Shown here in pieces: positions 6,792 to 12,662 of a stretch of DNA of 12,662 nucleotides. Made by a program: the position numbers and the translations under genes. The notes beneath the pieces were generated by a model. That model saw only the letters and a list, made by a program, of their open reading frames with translations. It had not been told where the DNA came from and searched no databases. The DNA is from Balneolales bacterium (GTDB lineage: Bacteria > Bacteroidota > Rhodothermia > Balneolales > Natronogracilivirgulaceae): the NCBI GenBank assembly GCA_007131625.1, contig SLQC01000134.1, positions 1-12,662 on the forward strand, in the 5' to 3' direction. Every line of letters begins with the position of its first letter. Position 1 is the first letter of the stretch.

Positions 6792-6907
6792 TCCGTGGCG
6801 GAATTTTATTGAAATGAACTTCACGTCGACCCGCAGTTCTATATTAAAGTAGAGAAAATTTAAAAAAGAGTAAATAGTCTTAAATAATTTTTTTACGCAG
6901 GATGTGT

Positions 6908-6915
6908 TATATTTG
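6908..6915 (+). promoter_or_regulatory. TAnnTTTG-type promoter element for the His-motif gene
   Basis: TATATTTG matches the Bacteroidota -7 consensus TAnnTTTG exactly and lies 33 bp before the ATG at 6949. The upstream region (6840-6900) is strongly AT-rich, with a T7 run about 19 bp before the element but no clean TTTG -33 box. The same 125-157-bp intergenic region must also hold the promoter of the divergent copper-locus gene, for which I found no match. Confidence 0.55.
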
Positions 6916-6948
6916 AGTCATAGCTTATAAGGTAACCCGGAAAAAGTC

Positions 6949-7206
6949 ATGAATCGCAGGAAAAAACTTCGCATTCTATTTGTTGCAATAGCCGTCATGC
7001 TGGCCGGATTTGTCATTGCCGACTCGCTCGGTTTTTTTGACTCCAAACCTTACCGGGAAGTACCACATGGCAATCACAGTCACTATGTCCCGCATGACCG
7101 TGATCCGAATGTATCTATCAGCGAATTCCCGACGCAACCCCCGCGAAGAGGTGAAAAAATCACACCGACCGGCCAAATTGTTCCTGATACAGAGGGGGAC
7201 TGGTGA
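6949..7206 (+). CDS. Membrane-anchored miniprotein with HxxHxH motif
   Basis: The product is 85 residues: a basic start (NRRKKLR), one transmembrane or signal segment (about 8-28), then an outer tail of about 55 residues. The tail contains V38-P-H40-G-N-H43-S-H45-Y-V-P-H49-D, closely resembling the HGDHYHYIP motif of streptococcal histidine-triad proteins, where HxxHxH binds zinc. The rest of the tail is Pro-rich (TQPPRRGEKITPTGQIVP) with no known fold. I do not recognise a named family. GGAAAAAG at 6939-6946 is a weak ribosome site just before the ATG. It is transcribed divergently from the copper locus and 45 bp ahead of a small membrane protein. A metal-binding role is inferred from the motif only. 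Confidence 0.7.
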   Translation: MNRRKKLRILFVAIAVMLAGFVIADSLGFFDSKPYREVPHGNHSHYVPHDRDPNVSISEFPTQPPRRGEKITPTGQIVPDTEGDW

Positions 7207-7251
7207 TAGGCCACAAACATCATATACAATCACTTAATAATCAAAACAACT

Positions 7252-7620
7252 ATGCCTCATAATACACGCCTCTTTGGAATTGTACTTACACTTATCGGGA
7301 TCATCGGATATCTTTTTTCGGGTATGGCCAGTATCACCGCACTGATTCCCGCCATTTTTGGAATTATTTTTATCCTTCTTGGCAGATTGGCCGAAAAGGA
7401 GTCGATGCGCAAGCATGTCATGCATGTCGCGGTGTTGCTTGCTCTGGTCGGACTCATCGGAACAGCCACTGGAATCGTGGATTTTTTCTCCTGGATGGGG
7501 GGTAATTTGGAAGTCAATGCAATGGCCGCAGTCGTTCGCACCCTGATGGCGCTGCTCTGCATCGGCTACATAGTTTTGGCTATCAAATCTTTTGTTGATG
7601 CCCGGCGATCGACAACCTGA
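7252..7620 (+). CDS. Small four-helix membrane protein, unknown function
   Basis: The product is 122 residues and almost wholly hydrophobic, with predicted helices at about 6-23, 26-44, 56-77 and 92-112. The loop between helices 2 and 3 is polar (GRLAEKESMRKH), and the protein ends in a basic tail (DARRS). The start TRLFGIVLTLIGIIGY and the mid segment RKHVMHVAVLLALVGLIG look like an uncharacterised inner-membrane family seen in several phyla, but I cannot name it. It follows the His-motif miniprotein by 45 bp on the same strand and is probably co-transcribed. There is no obvious Shine-Dalgarno site, and no metal-binding motif is evident apart from H55 and H58. Confidence 0.72.
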   Translation: MPHNTRLFGIVLTLIGIIGYLFSGMASITALIPAIFGIIFILLGRLAEKESMRKHVMHVAVLLALVGLIGTATGIVDFFSWMGGNLEVNAMAAVVRTLMALLCIGYIVLAIKSFVDARRSTT

Positions 7621-7725
7621 TCTGTTATTGACACATTTTGGCCATGTTGTAGGTTTTGATGAACAAACGGATGATTACAGTTATATAGATCAAGAAACTT
7701 ATTTACACAAAATGAACCAGATCGA

Positions 7726-8688
7726 CTAATTTGGAGCTATCGCCGCACCCCGCTCGGGAAAGGCTTCATTGAACCGATCGGGATAATCGGTTATGAGGCC
7801 GTCGACCCCGAGTTCAACCATCGCTTTCATTTCATTCACCCGGTTGACGGTCCACGGAATGACTCTCATGCCGAGTTTATGAGCGTTTTGGACGTGTTCC
7901 TGAGTCAGGATTCCGTAGTTAGGAGAGTATATTTCAGGTAAAAGCCCAAAGTATTCAATATGCTCATCGACACTCCCTTCAGAAGAGGTCAGAATAGCGA
8001 TCGGTACATTTGGTGCAAGTTCACGAAATTCGTGCAACGGCCGGGGATCAAAAGACTGCACAGTGACCCGTCCCATAATATTCTGATTCATTACTTCTTC
8101 CAGTTCCATCAGTTCTTCATAGACCAGGCGTGCAAAAACTTCAGGTGGTGGTGTCAGAATACCATCCCATGTGGGACTTGATTTGATTTCGATATTGTAT
8201 CGTACCGGTTTTTGGAAACTGGCCGCCACATATTCGTCGACAGCGATAATCGCTTCGGTCATTAACGGCTTGGAGGCAAAAAGCGTGCGTTGACGGGGAT
8301 GGTTGGGATGCCGTAACGATCCACAGTCAAATTCTGAAATCTCGTCATAGCTGAATTCATAGATCCGCAACGTTCGCTCTAACTCTTTTGGGATGGGAGA
8401 ACCGTCAGGTTGCAAGCAGATATTTGAGCGAAACCAGGGTTCGTGTGAGATCACCAGTTTGTGCTCCCGGGAAACAGCCAGATCAAATTCGATGGTGTTC
8501 ACTCCCTGGTCAACCGCCTTGTAGAAACTGGGTAGTGTATTTTCCGGTTTGAGCCCCATGGCACCACGATGCCCCTGAAGATCGAACGTATCGGGTAATG
8601 CGCCTTTGTCAGATTGACATCCGGCGCTCAGCAATAGTAGCATAGCTGGCGTGACCATATAAATGATACGGACAAAGAATGAACACAT
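7726..8688 (-). CDS. Lipoprotein glycerophosphodiester phosphodiesterase
   Basis: The product is 320 residues with a lipobox LLSAGC (lipidated Cys24). From the ATG at 8688 the leader is MCSFFVRIIYM...; an internal ATG at residue 11 would also give a usable leader. The GDPD TIM barrel has H40-R41-G at its start, E49-N50-T, E67-F-D69 (metal ligands), H82-E83 (second catalytic His), E167 in NIEIK, Q211-S-F, W279-T-V-N and a terminal DGLITDYPD at 296-304. The enzyme splits glycerophosphodiesters to sn-glycerol 3-phosphate and an alcohol, here on the periplasmic side of a membrane. A lipoprotein GDPD suggests recycling of phospholipid head groups. It is the third gene of a minus-strand run after the transporter and prolyl isomerase, with a 112-bp gap. 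Confidence 0.92.
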   Translation of the reverse strand: MCSFFVRIIYMVTPAMLLLLSAGCQSDKGALPDTFDLQGHRGAMGLKPENTLPSFYKAVDQGVNTIEFDLAVSREHKLVISHEPWFRSNICLQPDGSPIPKELERTLRIYEFSYDEISEFDCGSLRHPNHPRQRTLFASKPLMTEAIIAVDEYVAASFQKPVRYNIEIKSSPTWDGILTPPPEVFARLVYEELMELEEVMNQNIMGRVTVQSFDPRPLHEFRELAPNVPIAILTSSEGSVDEHIEYFGLLPEIYSPNYGILTQEHVQNAHKLGMRVIPWTVNRVNEMKAMVELGVDGLITDYPDRFNEAFPERGAAIAPN

Positions 8689-8800
8689 TGCAGAACCTCA
8701 CATTTTGGTAGAACTCAGTTACATCACATCGCCCGGGTGTAATAGGCTCCGGATGGCGGAATAGTAAATTCACTTCAAATACGAATGTCAGCGCAGTGAA

Positions 8801-9493
8801 TCAGCGGAAAACATCAATCCGTTCAATAACGACATGATTCACGGGCTGGTCGCGAAACTGACTACTGGTCTCCAAATTGGCAATAGTATCAACAACATCC
8901 ATCCCTAATGTTACACGACCGAATGCCGTATACTCATTATCCAGATTTGGACTGTGACCATGCATAATGAAAAACTGGGAACCAGCACCCGCAGTTATGT
9001 CGGAGGTTCGCGCCATAGAGAGAACACCCGGCTCGTGGGCAGTCTGGTTAAACTCATGGGGGATGGGTACGATAGGGCCACCCTGCCCATACAAGGAGCG
9101 GTTGTCTTCCCTTGTATTGGGATCACCACCCTGGATCATGAATCCGGGAATTACACGGTGAAACTTGGTGCCATTGTAAAAACCGCTTTCTGCCCGTGTT
9201 ATAAAGTTAAAACAGTGAATCGGGGCAAAGTCGGGTAGAAATTCAAGTTCGATATCTCCGTGATTCGTGATGATGCGTGCGGTCACATTATTCATATTGG
9301 CTGCCATAAATGCAAGCTGATCTTCTTTCTCCTTCAAGTTGTTTACCTGTTGTTGAAGTTGACGGTTTTGACTGCGGAGGTCGCTGTTGACCCGCTGCAG
9401 TCGTTCAAGTTCCTCGCTGTTTTCACAAGAGTTGAGTATTCCCAAACCCAGTGTGGTAACACACAGAAACGTGAGAAATCGTAATTGTTTCAT
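8801..9493 (-). CDS. Lipoprotein cyclophilin-type peptidyl-prolyl isomerase
   Basis: The product is 230 residues. A lipoprotein signal ends in ILNSC (Cys23). Residues about 25-62 form a polar coiled coil (EELERLQRVNSDLRSQNRQL and onward), and the cyclophilin domain fills about 72-230. Diagnostic segments are FHRVIPGFMIQGGD at 111-124 (catalytic Arg113), GSQFFIM at 171-177 and LDNEYTAFGRV at 184-194; the Trp of human CypA is replaced, as is common in bacteria. The enzyme isomerises Xaa-Pro bonds in exported proteins. The coiled coil is an extra that may hold the catalytic domain off the membrane or make it oligomeric. GGAG (plus-strand 9504-9507) lies 10 bp before the ATG, one of the few good ribosome sites here. 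It begins 50 bp after the transporter stop and is probably in one operon with it. Confidence 0.93.
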   Translation of the reverse strand: MKQLRFLTFLCVTTLGLGILNSCENSEELERLQRVNSDLRSQNRQLQQQVNNLKEKEDQLAFMAANMNNVTARIITNHGDIELEFLPDFAPIHCFNFITRAESGFYNGTKFHRVIPGFMIQGGDPNTREDNRSLYGQGGPIVPIPHEFNQTAHEPGVLSMARTSDITAGAGSQFFIMHGHSPNLDNEYTAFGRVTLGMDVVDTIANLETSSQFRDQPVNHVVIERIDVFR

Positions 9494-9543
9494 GGTTGAA
9501 TTGCTCCAAAAAATAAAAAAGGATTTAAGTTAAGTAACCCGGA

Positions 9544-11079
9544 TCACGGGAAGGTGTAGGATGCCTGCAGCCCCAGCGGGATTCCGATAAACCAGTAGAG
9601 CAACAGGAAGATCGTCCACACAATAAGGAATATAAAGAAATAGGGGAGCATCATCGACACCAAGGTCCCGATACCGGTATTTTTAACGTACCGCTGACAG
9701 AAAACGACGACCAGCGGAAAGTATGGCAGTAACGGGGTGATGATATTGGAAACCGAATCACCGACGCGGTAGGCGGCCTGGGTGAGGTCCGGCGAGATGC
9801 CGACCCCCATCAACATGGGAACGAAGATCGGGCTGATAAGTGCCCATTTTGCCGAAGCGGATCCGACAAGCAGATTCACAACGGCAGTCAGAAGGATGAT
9901 GCCGACAATGGTGAGTGCCCCGGGAAGTGCCAGGCTTTGAAGAAAGCCGGCACCTTTCAGTGCTATCAGGGTTCCGATATTAGATCTCCCGAACGCATAG
10001 ATAAAGAGCGCGCAGAAAAATGCCATTACGATGTAATAGGACATGCTATCCATCGCCTTGCTCATACTGGCGATCAAATCCTTTGAATTTTTGAAGGTCC
10101 CGGCCAAAAAACCGTAGATAGCCCCGGGGATGACAAAAAGCAGAAAGATCAGCGGTACGATCGACTGCATAATCGGCGCATCGAATGCCGTAATTTCACC
10201 GTCGGGTGAGCGCATCGGCGAGTCTGACGGAAATATCCAGGCAATTAACGCAATGAATCCGGCGAACATAACCAGGGTGGCGATCCAAAAGGCCCTGATT
10301 TCATGTTTGGCGAGCCGTTCCATCTCAGGAAGATCTTCCTGGTCACCGTCCACTTCAATTTTGGAGAGTCGGGGTTCGACAATACGATCGGTAATCCACC
10401 ATCCCACCAGAATGATCAGGATACTCGAAATAGCAGTAAAGAAATAATTATTCAGCGGGTTAATGAGCATCTCGGGCTGTATGATCTGAGCTGCAGACTG
10501 GGTGAATCCCTGCAAAAGCGGATCGATACCTGAGGGGATGAAGTTGGCGCTGAACCCACCGGAGACACCGGCAAATGCGGCGGCAATACCGGCCAGAGGA
10601 TGCCTTCCAGCCGCATAAAATATTACTCCACCCAGTGGTATTACCAGCACATAACCGGCATCAGCCGCTGTATGACTTACGATGGCTACCATAATCAGCA
10701 TGGGGGTAAGTAGCGATTTCGGGGTAAAGCCGAGTATATATTTCAGCGCGGCATTGATATAACCGGAATGCTCTGCAGCGCCGACACCCAGCATAGCGAG
10801 CAGCACTACACCCAGGGGCGCAAAAGTAATGAACGTATTGGTCATGTTGGCCAGAAACGATGCCATCTGATCCCCGGAAAGCATGTTGATGATCCGAAGT
10901 GTTTCCCCACTACGCGGATCAATTTCACCGAAATCGAAAGGAGAGAGGATGGCTGACAGAATCCAGACTATGATCATTAAAAGGAAGAACAGTATGGCAG
11001 GATCCGGCAGTTTATTCCCGGCCCGCTCGATGATATCCAGAAAACGGCCAAGCATACCCTGTTGATTGTTATTACTCAT
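9544..11079 (-). CDS. AbgT-family transporter
   Basis: The product is a 511-residue polytopic inner-membrane protein with about a dozen hydrophobic segments, a usual length for AbgT proteins. Family signatures are the S183-G-I-D186-P hairpin region, NLLVGSASAKWALISPIF (402-419), P430 and AYRVGDSVSNIITPL (436-450). D186, S409, W412, P430, R438, D441 and P449 fall at a nearly constant offset from functional residues reported for Neisseria MtrF (D193, S417, W420, P438, R446, D449, P457; from memory), so the transporter is probably active. Known members import p-aminobenzoyl-glutamate (E. coli AbgT) or export sulfonamides and related compounds (MtrF, YdaH); the substrate here is not decidable from sequence. 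No abgA/abgB peptidase gene is adjacent, which weakens a folate-catabolite role. It is the first gene of a minus-strand run with a prolyl isomerase and a GDPD. Confidence 0.92.
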   Translation of the reverse strand: MSNNNQQGMLGRFLDIIERAGNKLPDPAILFFLLMIIVWILSAILSPFDFGEIDPRSGETLRIINMLSGDQMASFLANMTNTFITFAPLGVVLLAMLGVGAAEHSGYINAALKYILGFTPKSLLTPMLIMVAIVSHTAADAGYVLVIPLGGVIFYAAGRHPLAGIAAAFAGVSGGFSANFIPSGIDPLLQGFTQSAAQIIQPEMLINPLNNYFFTAISSILIILVGWWITDRIVEPRLSKIEVDGDQEDLPEMERLAKHEIRAFWIATLVMFAGFIALIAWIFPSDSPMRSPDGEITAFDAPIMQSIVPLIFLLFVIPGAIYGFLAGTFKNSKDLIASMSKAMDSMSYYIVMAFFCALFIYAFGRSNIGTLIALKGAGFLQSLALPGALTIVGIILLTAVVNLLVGSASAKWALISPIFVPMLMGVGISPDLTQAAYRVGDSVSNIITPLLPYFPLVVVFCQRYVKNTGIGTLVSMMLPYFFIFLIVWTIFLLLYWFIGIPLGLQASYTFP

Positions 11080-11384
11080 AGGATGTTATTTGATAGGTAT
11101 AATAGATAATAGGACGCAATCCCCCAAAGCTCATTCGGATAAGAGATAGAGAAATTCGGAATATCATGCAAGGGAAATTTCCTCGTAAAATACCTTTCTT
11201 CTGTGATCAATTTATTGAGGTTTGTCAAAAAGTTCGTTTGCAAATCAACAAAAAATATATTTCATTTTCTGTAAGTGAATTTTTTTCCGCAACTTTTTGA
11301 CGTTTCAAAAAAAAAATAGGCTATTATAACAGTAGCAGTAAATATTACATTGGTGTAGTGTCGACTTTGCTCAAATAGAATAAT

Positions 11385-11402
11385 CTGAGAGGACTCTTTC
11401 AG
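11385..11402 (+). promoter_or_regulatory. Leader hairpin before the propeller gene
   Basis: CTGAGAG pairs with CTCTTTCAG-side bases to give a 7-bp stem (one G-U pair) with a GACU loop. It lies 64 bp upstream of the propeller-gene ATG and just before AGAGGAG (11401-11407), so in RNA the stem could sit against that purine-rich stretch. No T run follows, so it is not a terminator. Its function is unknown. Confidence 0.25.
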
Positions 11403-11421
11403 AGGAGACACAACCCTGGCT

Positions 11422-11454
11422 ATGAAAAAACATTCAAATAAAATTTTCCACTAA
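11422..11454 (+). CDS. Possible 10-codon leader peptide
   Basis: This frame encodes MKKHSNKIFH and then TAA, ending 11 bp before the propeller-gene ATG. AGAGGAG lies about 14 bp upstream of its ATG, which is farther than normal for a ribosome site. The first 11 bases (ATGAAAAAACA) are the same as at the propeller-gene start 44 bp downstream, which may reflect a partial duplication or simply the usual Lys-rich start of a signal peptide. Evidence for translation is weak. Confidence 0.2.
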   Translation: MKKHSNKIFH

Positions 11455-11465
11455 TACGAATCAAA

Positions 11466-12662
11466 ATGAAAAAACAAATACTTACCTGTTTTTTATTGAT
11501 GTTAGTAATGACTGCTTTAACTATTAAAGCAACTTCTCAAGAAAGGCTTCCCGAAATGCCCGAGCTACGATCGGTGTTTGTTGATCATTATAAATTCAGT
11601 GATACAGACAAGGATGCCCAAACCTGGCATGGGCTCTACATTGCTTCAAACAACAAGATTTACATAGGACTTGCTACCCATGGTGATGCGGCAACGCTTT
11701 ATGAATTTGACATAGCCACCCGGACAATGCGCAAGCTTGCCAATTTGACGAATCTTCTGGGTGAACGAGGCAGAGCTATATGGACCAATGGCAAAATCCA
11801 TGTGCAAATGGGTGAACTCGATGGATATGTATATTTTGGAACATTATGCGAAGATAATGGCCCACCTGCGCTTGATGCAAGTACCTATAACGGCCCCTAC
11901 TGGATTCGCATACGCATGTCTGACGGTCATGTTGAGCTCCTTAGCAAAATCAATTCATTTTGGGGTTTACTCGGGCAAGAACTGGATAAAGAACGCAGGA
12001 TTATTTATGGATTAGCAGAAGACGGGCGTCTATACCGGTATTTTATTGATGAAGACTACACGGAAGAATTAGGGCGCGTAGATAACTGGGATATTTGCCG
12101 GAATATATTTATGGATGACCTGGGAAATGTTTATGGAAGTTACGCAGGGGCACATATTTGGAAATATGACGTGGAAAGAGATCGCATTTTTGATTTGGAA
12201 ACGATTAGACTGCCTGCATCGCTTGAATCACGGAATATGATGAATCCAATGCTTGATCGTCGCTCTCAATGGCGTAACATTAATTGGGATCCAGTTGAAA
12301 AGGTTGCATACGGTTTAATCGGGGGGAACAATACGCTTTTCAGATTTGATGTACACAAAGGTTTGGAAGGCGAAATCACACCATTAACAAGGTTAAGTGC
12401 ACCTATGGCACGTGACTTAAGGGATCGTGATGTCCCTCATGCCACACTGGCCTGGACTATTTCTCAGGTAGAAAGGAAAATATACTATATTCCCGTAACT
12501 GCCGGTGATTTTGATTATGGGCTGCCTGTAAGCGATGAACGGGGTGCTCCACCATCATCTTACCTGGTCAGCTATGATCTTGAAACCGGCGAAGTGGATG
12601 ATTTGGGAATAATTCGCGGGAAAGACGGGCGAATATCTCTGGGAATGGGTGCCGCTGATACG
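11466..12662 (+). CDS. Secreted beta-propeller-like protein, 3' end cut by window
   Basis: The frame is open for 399 codons to the window edge without a stop, so the gene is partial. Residues 1-25 (MKKQILTCFLLMLVMTALTIKATSQ) form a signal peptide. Five repeats of a propeller-blade pattern are visible, each a short strand ending in Y followed by an aromatic-rich strand and a YD or FD turn: IYIGLATHG...LYEFDIATRT (about residues 65-88), IIYGLAEDGRLYRYFIDED, VYGSYAGAHIWKYDVERD, VAYGLIGGNNTLFRFDVHKG, and IYYIPV...SYLVSYDLETGEV. Such folds bind ligands or serve as lyases or scaffolds, but no catalytic motif is recognisable, and I cannot name a family. No Shine-Dalgarno site precedes the ATG, and the gene looks more AT-rich than the receptor and transporter genes. 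Confidence 0.75.
   Translation, partial: MKKQILTCFLLMLVMTALTIKATSQERLPEMPELRSVFVDHYKFSDTDKDAQTWHGLYIASNNKIYIGLATHGDAATLYEFDIATRTMRKLANLTNLLGERGRAIWTNGKIHVQMGELDGYVYFGTLCEDNGPPALDASTYNGPYWIRIRMSDGHVELLSKINSFWGLLGQELDKERRIIYGLAEDGRLYRYFIDEDYTEELGRVDNWDICRNIFMDDLGNVYGSYAGAHIWKYDVERDRIFDLETIRLPASLESRNMMNPMLDRRSQWRNINWDPVEKVAYGLIGGNNTLFRFDVHKGLEGEITPLTRLSAPMARDLRDRDVPHATLAWTISQVERKIYYIPVTAGDFDYGLPVSDERGAPPSSYLVSYDLETGEVDDLGIIRGKDGRISLGMGAADT

Larger units (their letters stand above)
11080..11465. other. AT-rich divergent intergenic region
   Basis: This 386-bp region separates the divergent AbgT and propeller genes and must contain both promoters. I found no exact TAnnTTTG on either strand. Visible structure includes a 10-bp palindrome GGAAATTTCC (11173-11182), an A10 run (11307-11316) adjoining a weak TTTTTGA/TCAAAAA inverted repeat (11294-11311), a stronger hairpin at 11385-11402 and a short leader ORF at 11422-11454. 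On the plus strand TAGAAT near 11376 could be a -10 element, without a convincing -35. Confidence 0.45.

Noticed and set aside
11294..11316. TTTTTGA/TCAAAAA inverted repeat with an A10 run as a terminator
   Set aside because: The stem is almost entirely A-T, and the T run on the minus strand precedes rather than follows the hairpin.

Overview
The window looks like chromosomal DNA of a Gram-negative bacterium of the Bacteroidota/Rhodothermota/Balneolota kind. This is an inference. It rests on a TonB-dependent receptor with an N-terminal carboxypeptidase-regulatory-like domain, several lipobox lipoproteins, mostly absent Shine-Dalgarno sites, one good TAnnTTTG-type promoter element, and a small Cys-motif protein that I know from that group. 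No rRNA, tRNA, CRISPR, integrase or insertion sequence is visible.

Layout, left to right: (1) 294-1586 (+), a secreted purple-acid-phosphatase-like metallophosphoesterase. (2) 1696-2427 (-), an acyl-ACP thioesterase whose 5' end is tandemly duplicated in 44-bp units, so that two 15-codon leader ORFs are chained to the real start by ATGA overlaps. (3) 2633-6791 (-), a three-gene set that I read as a copper-acquisition locus. It holds a small membrane-anchored Cys protein, a lipoprotein with two Met/His-rich domains, and an OprC/NosA-like TonB-dependent receptor that keeps a CxxxM...HxM copper site. A degenerate array of 19-bp repeats lies between the first two genes and ends about 10 bp before the lipoprotein start codon. 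(4) 6949-7620 (+), divergent from the copper set: a tiny membrane-anchored protein with an HxxHxH histidine-triad-like motif, then a four-helix membrane protein. (5) 7726-11079 (-), an AbgT-family transporter, a lipoprotein cyclophilin-type prolyl isomerase and a lipoprotein glycerophosphodiester phosphodiesterase, read in that order. (6) 11466 to the right edge (+), a secreted beta-propeller-like protein cut by the window end, preceded by a 386-bp AT-rich intergenic region.

The most coherent biology is the metal locus at 2633-7206. A receptor would take copper across the outer membrane, a surface or periplasmic lipoprotein with Met/His sites would hand it over or capture it, and a small Cys protein would sit in the inner membrane. 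A second metal-motif miniprotein is transcribed divergently from the same intergenic region. The two most unusual DNA-level observations are the stacked leader ORFs of the thioesterase and the 19-bp array of the copper lipoprotein. Both are tandem repeats placed directly against a start codon.
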